Positions 37,581 to 50,903 of a DNA stretch of 64,000 bases are shown one piece after another. The stretch spans positions 11,592,501-11,656,500 of the forward strand of contig NW_025062476.1 of NCBI RefSeq assembly GCF_000002995.4, in the 5' to 3' direction. The notes under the pieces were generated by a model. That model did not search any database and was not told the origin of the DNA. It saw nothing but the letters and a program-made list of their open reading frames with translations. The position numbers were made by a program, and so were the translations under genes. The stretch comes from Brugia malayi. Taxonomy: Eukaryota; Nematoda; Chromadorea; Rhabditida; Onchocercidae. Each line of letters opens with the position of its first letter. Within the stretch, counting starts at the first letter, position 1.

Positions 37581-40550
37581 ATGATTCGGTGTGCATCCAA
37601 TTTCTGTCGTACTGGAAATCTTGTAAACCAAATTGCACGTTGCGCATCATCAACACCACCAACAGGGAAACGTGTTAAAACATTCGAAATATATCGTTAC
37701 AATCCGGAGAAGCCCGGATCACAACCGCAGTTACAAGTAAGACTGAACTGTTTTACTGAACTAAATCGGAAGTAATCGGGGATAGCACTTTTGAGAGTGA
37801 CTAAAATGATGAGATTCCGTGGGATACTGCATTTTTGCAGATGCTTCGAAATGATTAGTCAGCCCTGCCATTCTATCATGTTGTATCCGCAAACGTTTAT
37901 AAATTTAGCATATGCTGTTCGATATTTGCAAAATATAAAAAAATATTATCCAGGCTTCATCATAAATAAATATTAGTGTCAAATTATATCGGCAGCATAC
38001 AAAAGTTTTAGAAGAGGTAAATGCTCATTCGAATTAACTAAATTTAAAACCAAAATTTTATTAGCGCTAACAAATATAAGGATTTGGTAAGGTGGTCTTC
38101 ACTTGCGTAATAATTGATAATAACATAATTGCAGTTGTATACTTTGCATGTATTTTTGTAATTTTTACTTCAGAAATATGATATCGATTTGGATGATTGT
38201 GGTGCGATGATTCTGGATGCACTGATTAAAATTAAAAATGAAATCGATCCAACTCTTACTTTTCGTCGTTCCTGTCGTGAAGGTATGTTGCATGTACTTT
38301 TAAGAATAAACTGTCTCAAAAAAAAAAATAAACTCGTCGTCTCAAAAAAAATAGAATTTTAGCATGCATTTGTAAAATTGATGAAAAATAAGATAATGTT
38401 GCTGGTTTCATATTTCGTTGTTCACTGAGGTAATTCTCAAAATAAGGGAAACAATTTTCAAAAAAAGGTGGAGTTTAAATGAACTGTAAATTTTTTAGGC
38501 ATTTGTGGCTCATGTGCTATGAATATCAATGGTGAAAACACCTTAGCATGCATTTGTAAAATTGATGAAAATACGAGCAAGAGCACTAAAATCTATCCGT
38601 TGCCACATATGTTTGTCATTAAAGTAAGTTTTAGACGTAGCTTGTAGCTGTTTGTTAAGAACAATTTGTAATCATAACATGGATCATTGATCAGAGCGAG
38701 GAGTATTTGTAGAAATTAGTGATGTAATATGTTGGATCCGAATGTCGGAGCAAAGTGACATGTTTCCACGTAAGACCAAAGGCACTACTTTGCTTCATCA
38801 TCTTTAACTTTATGGCCCCATATGTGTAGTGTTTCGATATTTCTATCTTTACAGAACGCAATCGGATCTTTCAGAACCGTTTTTGAGAATTAAAAATTGC
38901 TATTTCTCTTTATATAAGGTATGGAATATTGATCAAATTGGTTGATGATAAGCTGAACTGTGTCTCGTTAATGACATGTCTTTTATTGTAAATGTTGTAA
39001 ATTTATATTATAAACTTTTCCGCATAAGTTGTTGAAGTATAGTCTTCAAGTGAAGCTCAGGTGTATTCTATGATTCATATTTTTAATAGTCAAATAGTCA
39101 ATGATGTTGTTTGTCAGTTTGCAGGATTTGGTCCCGGATATGAACTTGTTTTACGCACAGTACGCTTCGATTGAACCATGGCTGAAGAAGAAAAACAAAT
39201 TGGTACTTGGCGAGAAGCAAATGTTCCAAACAGAGAAAGAACGCGAGAAACTGGTTAGCAGATGAGAATTTAATTGCAAATTTAAAATTTTGGTTACTTC
39301 GTATTGCTAGTTACTACTAAATCAGTAGTGCAATTAGAAATGTTGTTGTTCATTTTCTTTTATCAACCACTTTGTTTAGAATGGATTATATGAATGCATT
39401 CTTTGTGCTTGCTGCAGCACGAGCTGTCCGTCGTATTGGTGGAATGCTGACAAGTATCTGGGACCAGCTATTCTTCTGCAGTCTTATAGGTCTGCTTTTT
39501 CTGCAAGATTCGCTTCTTTCTAAATATTTGAGTGTTTTTCTTTTGGAGATTTCTAAATCAATCGAGCTCGATCGTAGTCCACATTTTAACAATTAACAGT
39601 GGTCATAAGAACATTTTCAGTTATTTTTTAAAGCAAGTTTTAGAATAAATTTGGATTAGTTTTGCTGTTCTTAACTGTAGTACAGTGTAGATTTATGATA
39701 ATATTATTTTGTTATCTTCGACCATCATATATTTTGTCAAAAATATGGAATAACCATTAGTAAATAAGAAGGAAGCAATAGATTAAAAATGGCATATAGA
39801 CAAGCATTATGCTTATAAATATGACTATAAGCGATTGATCATACTTCTCAGACATGTATTTGAAGGTTATTTAACAAATGACTGCTATATTGATATTTGA
39901 TCTATAACTGAATGTCACTTGTGCGTCTAAAAATTAAGCATTCTTTTTTTTGATATTGATTGATGAGAACTATCATATTTCTTCTCTTTTTCTATTTGTG
40001 TAGTACATAACTTTTTAGATGGATGATTGATTCGAGAGATGATTATGCTGAAGAGCGACTGTCGAAAATACACGATCATTTCAGTGTTTTCAAATGTCAC
40101 ACTATCCTGAACTGCACAAAAACTTGTCCGAAGGTATACTTTGATTGTTCCTTTTAAAATTAATTTAAAAATTAAAAACATTTTATTTCCAAATTTAGTA
40201 GTGGAAGTGTTAATCATTTGCTTTTGAATTTCATTATCTATTTTATTCGATGTAAGTTAATTAGAGATGTTGCAAGGCTTTTTACATTTTCTACATGCTA
40301 ACGTTTTTCTAACTGCTTGTTAAATATTTTATGTTTTTTATTTCTTACTTACGCTATGAAGTAGATCACGTAGAGGAGTAGAGGATCAAATAAATGTACG
40401 TTGTCCAAATAAATTTTATTTATATGGCAATTTTACAAATTTATTTGATTTCAGCATTTGAATCCAGCAAAAGCAATTGGAGAAATCAAGAAACTCCTTA
40501 CTGGTTTCGATAAAAAACCAGCTCCTGTAGCTGCACCAGCCAATTTCTAA
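37581..40550 (+). CDS. sdhb-1: succinate dehydrogenase iron-sulfur subunit (complex II, SDHB), 7 exons
   Basis: Transfers electrons from the flavin subunit to quinone in mitochondrial complex II. Exons: 37581-37736, 38174-38282, 38499-38623, 39125-39253, 39380-39489, 40019-40133, 40455-40550 (TAA); 279 residues, all phases consistent. The N terminus [20 protein letters not shown] is a mitochondrial presequence. The 2Fe-2S ligands are Cys86, 91, 94 and 106 (SCREG, ICGSC, NTLAC). C-terminal ferredoxin ligands are [12 protein letters not shown] and [12 protein letters not shown], each CP-terminated as expected for the 4Fe-4S and 3Fe-4S clusters. [20 protein letters not shown] includes the quinone-site tryptophans. 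The end ITGF-type tail ([20 protein letters not shown]) matches C. elegans SDHB-1. Start ATG 37581 gives the natural presequence. Intron 2 holds a copied piece of exon 3. Confidence 0.97.
38359..38387 (+). repeat. 29-bp copy of sdhb-1 exon 3 inside intron 2
   Basis: TTAGCATGCATTTGTAAAAT and the following nine bases match 38543-38571 in exon 3 exactly (encoding [10 protein letters not shown]). It sits 111 bases upstream of the real exon 3 acceptor (its last base is 38387; exon 3 starts at 38499), next to a duplicated GTCTCAAAAAAAA. Confidence 0.9.
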
Positions 40551-43500
40551 ATCATATTTCAGTTTTATAAAAATGCACAGAAGCTGTACAGTTTATCTTT
40601 TGTTTTAATTTAATAATTTATTGGTATGAAATAGTCTAAAAAGTGATTAGAAGTGATGTGTGTATTTAGTTTTCGGAATTTATTTATTTATTTATTCAGT
40701 GATTAATCTCCTTCATCATTCCGATGATTTTCTATGGTAGATCGAATGGGTATTTTCAAAGCTAGATCTTTTCATGTTCTTCGTCTAACCAATCCTAGTA
40801 CAAAAAATTTGGTTCCATTGCTGTGTTAACTTGTTCTTGATTTTATATGTGCATGTAGATATAATGAATTTAGCAGCTGATTTCATAGGTTTTTCGCAGC
40901 TATCAACTTAAAAAGGGGATTCCATTCAGTTGCTTAGTGTTTTATATTAAATTTAGTTGAATATTATGAGCGATGATACAGCATTTATAGCCGTTCATCT
41001 TTGATACTGTGTGGTTGGTATTACGGGTTATTTCGGTACTTAATATATGAAATGAAAGATAAATTTGGAAAACCTTCAAAGTTCCTGGAATTATTTTTGG
41101 ACGTTTTTGTTACAGATTCTCTTTAATAGGAAGAAAGTAGTGTTTTGAAGTGAGATAATATAAATTTAATTTTATGTGTTTGAAATTCTTGATATTTCAT
41201 AATATTTCCACTTAATCGCTCCAGTATATAATACACAAATTCACTAGGTTTTATTTAGCTAGGAAATGGGTTTATAATTGGCAAATATGAAGTGAAAATA
41301 TTTGGCCTCACTGTTTTCTTTAATTTTCTTTTTATTTTTGTTTTATTAAAACATTTCATGCATAAATGTATCGAAAGAAGGATGAGAGTGAAATAAAGTG
41401 ATATGAACACTTGATGTAATAATATCATATGAAAAAATTTGAAATAGAGCGAGCGTTGTGTGGATTCTGACTGATTAAAAGAGATCATGATATGGTTATG
41501 CTTTTAAATATTTTAAAATTAATTTCCGTATACAACTTTTTTTTTTTTTTTTTTTGTAAATCATATACGGCAAAGAAGTAATCATAGCTTTTTCGTTCTC
41601 ATACTTGCACGATAATAAAAAGTATTTTTTTCGAAGCTTAGAGTTATCTTCAATCTTAATTCATAAATTGATATAATGGATAGAGCCTTCATTTTATATC
41701 CTTTAAGTTTGTTAAATTTTTATTTCTTGCTTTTAATTTTAATACCTCGTAGCGGAGTAAAAACTTGTATGTTTCTATAAAAAAAAAAGAAAAGGAAAAA
41801 CTAAAATGACGAGGTTTACAAAGCAAATCTGTCAATTAGGTCTGACGATCTTCATAATTCTTTGAAAATGAAAAGAAAAAAAAGAGTCAATTTGTAATGA
41901 GCAAAAAAGACCGAAACTTTTTTACTTTCATCCATCGATTCTAGTTTTATATTTCAGTTCTTTACTTTATCCACATTGAACAAAAAAAAAATTACAAAGA
42001 ATTTTGGAAGACAGGAAGAAGTTATAAATTAGTTTTTTAATTGAGAAGGGTCAAATCATTTCTTTTTTTTTTGTTTATTTTGGAGAAAACTATAGACTGT
42101 TTATCTGTTGATTCTTAATATGACAACAGCAACAAGCTTAATTCAATCATTGCTTTTATTATAGCATTTTTATGTTTCATTAAAAATAATAGTTTGCTTC
42201 TTTTCATTTCTAATCTTTTTATTTTTTATAATATAATTTTAAATATTGGTATTAAAAGAGACAAATTCATCTTTTAGAAAAAAAATTAAGCTTAATCAGC
42301 TTTATTAATTGCATTTTCTTCCTTTATTTTTCAAAATTACCATTTCATTTCTGGTCATTCGTATATATTTCTTCGTTCATTTCAATATCTTTTCAAGTAA
42401 ATAATAAATTCATTCAAAAAGATAATAAAATAAAGTTGAAAGGAATGAAAGAAAAAAAAAAAAGAAATTTTTAAATAATACAAAAATATGCAATGAATAG
42501 AGTACAGCTTACATTGCACAAATTATTATTTATTATTAATTACTAAGTATTTATTATGATTAAATAAATTTTATTTTCGAGGAAATTTGATGTAAAGAAA
42601 AAAAAAAAAAAAATGATTCCATGCCATTCGATTATTAATCACATACAATTTAATCATTTCATCGATTTCCTGCGATATATTTAATAATTTCATAAAAAGA
42701 TAAATAGAAATGATTGATTGCTATTTTTATCGTTTTGCTACAAAACATTAACGTTGTAAAATTAAAGCAGGTAAATTTTCTGAAACTTTTTTTAAGAAAA
42801 TTAACTGAAAATTCAAGTTCACATTACATTATTGTCTTTTTTTTTTTGCTTTTAATCTTAATCATAGGTTAAGATTTCACAAACATAATTACAATAATCT
42901 ATCAAATCGTTATGCAAGCAATAATACCAATAAGAAATGATTTATACCATTTTGTGCTGTGAAAAGTAAAATTTAAATTCTGAAAAAATAAAATTTAAAA
43001 AGAGATGCAACGAAAAAGCAATATGTATATTATTAAAGTTTTTTATCTTTTGTTTATTCTTAATAAAAATTGTAATATTTTCTTATTATGCAACATTGCT
43101 GTAATATTTTTGTAAAAAATATGAAACGAAATTTTGTGATAAATTAGCAAAATTTCATACTTTTAACATTGCAAAATAATAAAAGTTCCGTTTTTCCTTT
43201 CTTTTTTTTTTTTGTTTCAAAAATTTTTTTGATTACTAACAAGTTTTGCTATTATATATTTCCGGTTCATTTCCTTTTCTTTCTTCTTTTAATTTCTATT
43301 TATTAGCTGCTGGTGACTTTTTTTTTTCAAATTTTTATCAGTTTTTCTTGTGTTAATAACTAATAATTGATAAAAATAATGGTTAATAATTATAACAATA
43401 CTGATAATGATAATAATAATAACAGTAGAAACTAAAATTACAAAAATTTTGAAATAAGCTTCAATTCAATGTGATAAAAAAAAAAATTAAGAAGATACTA

Positions 43501-44310
43501 TCATTGCAATTTATCATCTAATCTAATCATTGCTTATCATTGTATGCCATTGCTTTATCATTCATAAGTACAAATATAATATTTCTTTGAGATAATTATT
43601 TAATATTCATAGTGTTTGTTGCTTATTTTATCTATTTTATCAGTACGATAGTTATCAGTTGATAATAAATGATTTATTGCATAAATTAAACTTTTTGATA
43701 TATCATTTTTGTTGTTTATGTTTGATAAGAATTTTAAAGAAAGTGATAAGAACTTAAATATCTTTCAATGTTCTTTGTTACATTCAATGAGAATTATCAA
43801 AGAATCATACTTTTATTATTTTAAAATTTTTGATTTTATTATAAAATATTTACAAAATGTACTTTTATTACCTTAAAAAATTTTGTTCTTATTATAAAAT
43901 ATACATATATACTCAAACAAATAATTTCCTTTTGTCGAAAAGTTATAAGTAAGTGAAATATTTTAGTTATAATATGACTTATTTATCATTTTTACTTTGA
44001 AATTCTTACGAAATTTCAGAAACAAAACTTTTGAATTAAAATATTTTTTGAAAAAAGAACTTATCACAGCATTATTTGGAAAATGATATGACTTAATCAG
44101 TAAAATACAAATGTACCATTTTTTTTTTTGTGAAAAAAATAATTTTACTACAGTGATAAGGAGATGTTTGATTGTTACTTTTCAACAAAGTAAAAGTAAT
44201 TTGTTCATATCAAATAGTTGTTTATCCTTTTTCATTTTTGATCATTTTGTTTTTGTTTCTTTTTTTTTTTTTCACTTTTTCATTTATCATCTCTGTTTGT
44301 TCAGATTCTG

Positions 44311-44347
<37 letters not shown>

Positions 44348-44615
44348 CTAAATTAAAATACTTCTGAAAAATTGAATTATATGGAAAATAAAAAATTTTG
44401 AATTAAATATTATTGTTTTTAATTCAAGTTTTCTAAATCTTTGCAGTAAATTTTGTTTGTATTTTTTTTTTTTTCATAGATAATTTCTTCTTAAAATTCA
44501 TTTTTCAATTTCATAAAATTATTTATTCCTCATAATAAAAACAAAATGTCTACTAGTATTTGAAAAAGAAAAAATAGAAGAAATTTAAGAAAAAAGATCG
44601 GTTTTTACTTTTTAG

Positions 44616-44655
44616 GGCGCCAGAAAGACGCCAAATGAAATTGCCCCTAAGTTGA
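44616..44655 (+). other. isolated GC-rich hairpin-forming patch
   Basis: GGCGCCAGAAAGACGCC forms a GGCG/CGCC-type stem, and GGGC.. pairs with GCCCCT a little downstream. It is far richer in GC than the surrounding kilobases. I do not recognise it. Confidence 0.35.
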
Positions 44656-45989
44656 TTACATTTTTATCGCAAAAAAGAAAAAAAAAAATTTGATAATCAC
44701 GAAATGCTAATTAAAAAATTTACACTAAATTAATTTCAAAAAAAAAAAAAAAAAAAAAGAAAAAGAAAAAGAAAAACTGTTGGTATTGATGAGAAGAAAA
44801 ATTTTCAAAAGAAAAATTAATTAAAATTAATTGCATGGAAATTAAAATCTATTTAATCGTTAATAGAAGAGACTTAAAAAAGTTAAGAAAATAAACTAAT
44901 TATTAGTTAGCGATATTAATTATTGATATAATTATGAAATTTGTATATTTTATTTCTTTTTTCGATTTCATTTTTGTTGACATGTTTATTTTTTTTTTGT
45001 ACAAAAAAAAAAAAAAATTGCAATAAATTTGTGCAACAAATTTGAACAGCTATATTTGAGTATTCGAGTAATATAATTTTAAAATATGATTAATTTTTGA
45101 AATGTCATAAATTTGATATTTTTTTGGTAATAAAATTTCAAAAATTTGCCAAATAATTTTGGATAGTCTTAGCAATTTCTTATCAATAATTTAAATTGTC
45201 TTAGCTTTTAAGCAATAATTTAAAATTTTTTTATTAATTTTTTTTAATAATTATAGTCAAATATTTTGTTTTCAAAGCGTTAATACAGAGATTTTAAAAA
45301 GTTCTCTGTTTTTTTTTTTTTTTTTTACCTTTTATAGTATTAATTTTTTTATGAGAATGGAAAATTTAAGTTTTCTCGGTTTTTCTTTTTTCTTCTTTTT
45401 ATTTTCTGATTTATTTATGTAATTAAATTGTTTACTTTTCTATCAAAATGATATCTTTGTATGTTTGCGATCTTATCATTTGTTTTTTTTTTTTTTGTTG
45501 TTCAAATATAATCAAACAATATAATTAGGAAATTTTATGAGAATGAAAAATTTTTAGTGAATGCTTTTACTTTTTTAAATTCACTAATTATTACGATGCA
45601 TTTATTTTTCATTGAAAACTTATTCATACTTCATTTTAATTTTTGATTATTTTATTCACTGCAAAATTACTTATATATTTCATTTAGAGAAATAAAAAAA
45701 AAAAAAAAAGTTTATAAATCAATTTTAGAGTTATCATTAAAAGATTATTTGTATTTTGTATTCAGAGGAAAAAAAATTTCGCCCACAAATTATTTTATAT
45801 TCCATTTTTAAGAAATGAAAGTCATATTTCATTTAAAAATTATTTTTACTTCATTTTAAAATCACTATAGAATTAACTTTTTCATTGAATGAAAAAGGAA
45901 ATCAGTCATTTAAGGTTGACAGTTATTTTCAATTTTATTTTCCTTCAATAAAAAAAACAAGAAGGTAAAATGAAAATATGAGAAAAGGG

Positions 45990-46016
45990 TGAAAGAGAGA
46001 GAGAGAGAGAGAGGGA
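45990..46016 (+). repeat. (GA)n microsatellite
   Basis: About 25 bases of GA dinucleotides, ending GGGACGAG. Confidence 0.8.
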
Positions 46017-46484
46017 CGAGAAGAAAATAAGAGAAAATAATATGAATATTTTAGTTTAACATTACTGACAATGAAAGTTTATATCATCTATACCAAATTT
46101 TTCAAATTCATTAACAAAAATATGTTGTGACAATGAAAAGAAAAAAAAAAAGAAAAAAAAAAACATATCGAAAATCAGTCGAATTAATGATTTTAGCACA
46201 AATATTCAAAATTTTCAAATGCATCAAAAATAATTGACAAAAAAAAGTTAAAGTTTTAATTTTTAAAATTTTCATAATTATTCTTTGAAAGCTAAATGGA
46301 ACACATTCGTTGTCTTCTCATTAATAAAATATTAAATATTATTATTAGCAAGAAAATATTAAAAAAAAAAAAAAGAAAACAAAGTTTTTATCAAAATCTC
46401 AAATAGATTAGTAATTTATACTAACAATTAAAAACTAATCTCTCATCATTAGTTTCTATTAATTATTAAATTGATATGGTAAAA

Positions 46485-46942
46485 GATTAACGAGATTTCC
46501 ACTGTCCCTATCTACTACCTAGCTAAACCACAGCCAAGGGAACGGACTTGGCAAAGAAGACCCTGTTGGACTTGACTCTAGTCCGACCCTGTGAAGAGTC
46601 ATGAGAGGTGTAGCATAACAGTGAAATACCACTACTTTCATCGATTCTTTACTTATTCGGTAAAACGAGAATTGAAATATTATATGTGTTTCGAAATTTT
46701 TGATTTAAGTTAAATCACTCGGTGATTTAACGACTCGCACCGAAGACAGTGTCAGGCGGGGAGTTTGACTGGGGCGGTACATCTGTCAAAAACGTAACGC
46801 AGGTGTCCTAAGGCTAGCTCAGAGAGGACGGAAACCTCTCGTAGAGTAAAAGGGCAAAAGCTAGCTTCATCTTGATTTCCAGTACGAATACAGACCGCGA
46901 AAGCGTGGCCTATCGATCCGTTTGAATTTTTTAGAAGGTTTC

Positions 46943-46989
<47 letters not shown>

Positions 46990-47016
46990 TAGCCAAACGT
47001 TCATAGCGACGTTGCT
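46485..47016 (+). rRNA. 28S rRNA fragment (3'-half, domains IV-V), degenerate pseudogene
   Basis: Starts at GATTAACGAGATTTCCACTG and ends at TTCATAGCGACGTTGCT, then reverts abruptly to AT-rich sequence. Unmistakable eukaryotic LSU landmarks are present: AACCACAGCCAAGGGAACGG, GAAGACCCTGTTG, CACCGAAGACAGTGTCAGGC, GGGGAGTTTGACTGGGGCGG, GGTGTCCTAAGGCTAGCTC, AAAGTTACCACAGGGATAAC. Compared with nematode 28S as I know it, the AATCAGCGGGG block after CTTGGC is gone and the helix between GTAGCATAA and CAGTGAAATACC is shortened. There are point changes such as GTTGGACTTG for GTTGAGCTTG. It is solitary, with no 18S/5.8S or spacer nearby. A dispersed rRNA pseudogene is the best reading; assembly chimerism is the alternative. 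Confidence 0.88.
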
Positions 47017-47904
47017 AAAAATTAAAATTGACTATTTATTTAATTTAAGTCAAATATTGACATATTAAAAACAAATTTATCATTTACTCGATATTAAATT
47101 CTTTAATTTTATAAATGAGAATTATTCATCAAATGTATTATTCATTTGAATTTCATAAAAAAAAATACTATCTAAAGATTTAAATAAATTCTTATTGCTA
47201 AAAAATAAACCATTTATTTAAATGATTATATAATTAGATTGAGGGAGAATAAAAATATAATTATCAACCGAAAATATATTTAAGTTATGAATAATTATTG
47301 CATCTGCATTAAAAAACCTAAACAATTTTTCAAATATTTGAAATTAATTAATTATTAATTTGTTTCATTTTACATACAAAATACATTTATTTGCTTTATA
47401 TTATAGGACAAAAGCGCCTATTCACCTAATTAAAGTTACTTAATGTTATATTATCTTTAAAGTTTAACAAATGTGGGTACTTACTGGAATACTTATATTT
47501 GTTGAATATAACTAATGTAGAAAAAATTAATGCTAATAAAAAGTTAAAAATTTTTAGCGATGAAAAAAAAAAAATAGTTAAAATATTTGACGAAAGTTAC
47601 ATAAGTTAAAAGTTGTAAGCAATTTTATCCAATAATAATTATTGATATTTGAACACAATTAATTTTCTTCTTTTTTTCCTTTTTTTCTATAAATATTAAT
47701 TGTAAAAAATTACATATACAATTGATTTCAGTATTAAATTGTTGATAAAATTGTTGATAATTGCAAAATAAAAAAAAAAAAAAAAAAACTTTTCTTTGAG
47801 TTTTTTAAAGTTTTAAGTTAATTTCTTTTTCAACATTTTGCCAACACTATCAATAATACTTTGCAATGTTATTTTTGAAATTCTAACTTGCACATCATCT
47901 ATTT

Positions 47905-48005
47905 AACAGGTGGTAAAACTTGCTTGCTTATCACCTAATCAGCAGATGCCAAAATTAATTTATCACTTATTTAACAGATGTCAAAGCTTACTTATCAACA
48001 ATTAC
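47905..48005 (+). repeat. degenerate about 35-bp triple repeat with TTATCA
   Basis: Three diverged units of (AA)CAGRTGNNAAA..TT(G/A)CTTATCA follow one another, each ending in a TTATCA word. Confidence 0.55.
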
Positions 48006-50842
48006 TAAGTGTTAAAACAGTTAATAAATGAAAGGAAAATTTTTAATGTGAAAAATTAATTAGTCATTTTATTTAAAGGTCAAATTATTAAAACAGTTTT
48101 CTACATCAATCATTTAGATGAATAAAGTTTTAGAGGTCAAATTATTAAAAAAAAAAAAAAAAAACACAGAATAGACTTATTCCTTTCTTCTTGTGTTCAA
48201 ATTGAAATAAAAACCCAGTAAATACTATTATTTTTTCACATTGATGACAAGGTCATCATATCCTTGAAAGGATGACAAAAGATGGTACAAATATATTTGT
48301 CTTTTATTATGACTCATTTAAAAATTGAATTTAAAAATTAATTTTATAGCTATTAAAAAGAATTAAAGACGACATTTGCAAGTAACCTTTTTCTGTAATG
48401 ATTTTGAAAATTAAAATTAGTTTTTTTATAGCTTTAAAAAAATGATACAAATGCATTTAATCTTTGCCTACAATGATTTTGATGATTTTTTTTTTTTTAT
48501 AAACATTAAAATTTAACAAAAAAAGTTATTATTTTTCTTTTAAAAAAAATAATTGCTATAAACAAACATTTAATAAAATTGTAATTAGAGAAAAAAATTT
48601 CTTTTTTTAAAAGATTATACTTCTTAAATAAACAAAAAAAAAAGTAGCAAATATTTATTGCTAAACATTAGTTTAGCATTCAGTTAGAATTGTTAGCATT
48701 AATAATTAAAATCTAATAAATGAAATTAAAATTAAATTAAATCTGAGCAAAAATATAACGCGTTGAAATGATAGCAACAAATAAATGTTGAAAATTTTGC
48801 AATTTCTCTAGGATTTCTTGAATAAATTTCCTCATTATTTACTGATTCCACAAAATAAAAACTATAACTTATGTCAACATTTAAAAAAAAATAGGGAAAT
48901 TGTTAATATTAATTATCAAATAATAAATTTAATTATCAAATAATGAATTTAATTTACAAATACATTAAGCAAAAACTAATTGTTCACATGCCGTTAATTA
49001 GCAGATAATAATAGTAATATCTTATAGGGTTTAGGATTTAAAAAAAATACCAAGGTAAGTTATTTTAATGATACTAAGATTTTATCAGTATTTAATCTTA
49101 ACATCTGATAACAATAGCCATTTTAATAGTTATTAATAATAGTTATTGATATCATTTGATAAGATATACGATTCTTTTTGATGTTGAATTTGAAAGATAT
49201 TCTAAGTATTTGAAATGAAAGGATAAAAAGGTGAATTTTTGGTAATTTTAAATTTTAGTTTTTTTAAAATTTTATCAAATTACTAAATGTGAATGTATAA
49301 ATAAATGAGTTCACAAATAAAGAAATAGACAAGTAAATATATAAATAAATAAATATAAATGAAAATGTAAACAAGTAAACATAAGTGAGCATACAAATAA
49401 TTATAGAGCAAAGAAATGGGAAAAAAAAGAGAATTATTTTAAAAAATAAATGGAAGTTCATATTGTTAAAGCTAACAATAAGTTCTACTTAATTGTGAGA
49501 GCAAAAAAAAAAAAAAAAAAAAAAAACGAAACTTATTGTTCGAGGAATGTTATTTGAATGAATAATTTCAAAAATGTGTTAATTAAATTTTGCTAACGTT
49601 TGTATTTTCCACACATTTATAAAAAAATGAGGATAAAAAGTTAAAATAAAACAAAACAAATACAAATGAATGTGTAATAAAAGGAAATTAATGATTTGCA
49701 TAAAAATATATTTTTTTTTATGAATGTGATATAATTAATTAAATGACTTAACTAAAATCAAAAATGATGATAAATGTTTTATAAAAATCTTATTTTAATT
49801 CATTTAAAATAAAGTCATTGCTCGAATAAATTTAAAAATTTGCATTGAATTTAGACAAAAACTAAAACAAAAAAAAAAAAACAAATAAGATAAATTATTG
49901 TGGTAATTCAAGAGTTATACTTAAATTCATAGAGTTACTCTTATTTATATAACTATGTGATAATAATGATAATAGTATCAGTGATCATTTTAGCATACTT
50001 TTTTTTAAATTTACAATTATCAAAAATACGTATATATGACAAAAAATCGATTAACAAAAAAAAAAAAAAATTAATTTGAAATCAATGAATGAAAGTTAGT
50101 AAAACTTTTTTTACTTTTTCTGTGATAAAAATAATTACACTTACATTAATCATTGCACTTTTACTCATTTTCTTTCAATGATAATTTTTTGTTTTTTTTT
50201 TTTTCATTTTTTCTTTTTTTTCACTTTTTCATAAATTATATTACTTCAAATATACTTGATAGAACTTAACAAAAAAATAAAAATAAATTTACTTTAAATT
50301 GAAATTATTATAAAAAATGACAAAATTTTAAAAAAGATTTGTAAATTTTGATGTTTTTTTTTTTCCTTTTTTCATCATAAATTCATAAAAAATTTTCTCA
50401 AAACTTTTTACAAATTTTATGCTTTTTTTTTTTTTTGTGCTCTAAAATTGATAATTTAATTTTTTCAAAAAATTTTTTCTTCTCATTGCAATAATAATAA
50501 TAATCTGAATAATAAATAATTAACAACAAAAATTTCGAAAGAAAAAAGGAAAGAAATTATGAAAATTATTCATGAAGAATTTAGTGGAATATATTTATCA
50601 CTAAATGATTATCATTAATGATATTAAAAATTTGATACACTTTTTTTTTTTTTATTTTTAAATAAATAAAATTGAAAGATACTTACCTGTTTATTGTTGA
50701 TATAATTTCTGTTACTGATACTAATACAATATGTCAACTTTACTTCATATTCCTATATGACCTTTTTTTTTTTTTTTTGTTTTTGTTTTTTGCTTTTCGT
50801 TTTTTTGTTTTTTTTTTTACAGAAACAACTAGTTGAAAAGAC

Positions 50843-50903
50843 ATTCTCTCTCTCCTTCTCTCTCTCTCCTTCTCTCTCTCTCCTTCTCTCTCTCTCTCTC
50901 CCT
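50843..50903 (+). repeat. (TC)n / CTCTCTCTCCTT microsatellite
   Basis: About 60 bases of CT dinucleotides with a regular TCCTT interruption every 16-18 bases. Confidence 0.85.

Larger units (their letters stand above)
40551..46484. other. gene desert, first part
   Basis: About 5.9 kb after sdhb-1 with no supported gene. From about 41.5 kb it is dominated by runs of ten or more A or T (for example 41538-41556, 44319-44340, 44740-44759), short TTATCATT clusters near 43500-43565, and AT-only stretches. A small GC-rich patch lies at 44616-44655. Confidence 0.6.

Noticed and set aside
39372..39596. Plus and minus frames over sdhb-1 exon 5
   Set aside because: Out-of-frame shadows; the true frame carries the [12 protein letters not shown] cluster ligands.
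46752..46970. Minus-strand 72-codon frame
   Set aside because: It is the antisense of the 28S rRNA fragment.
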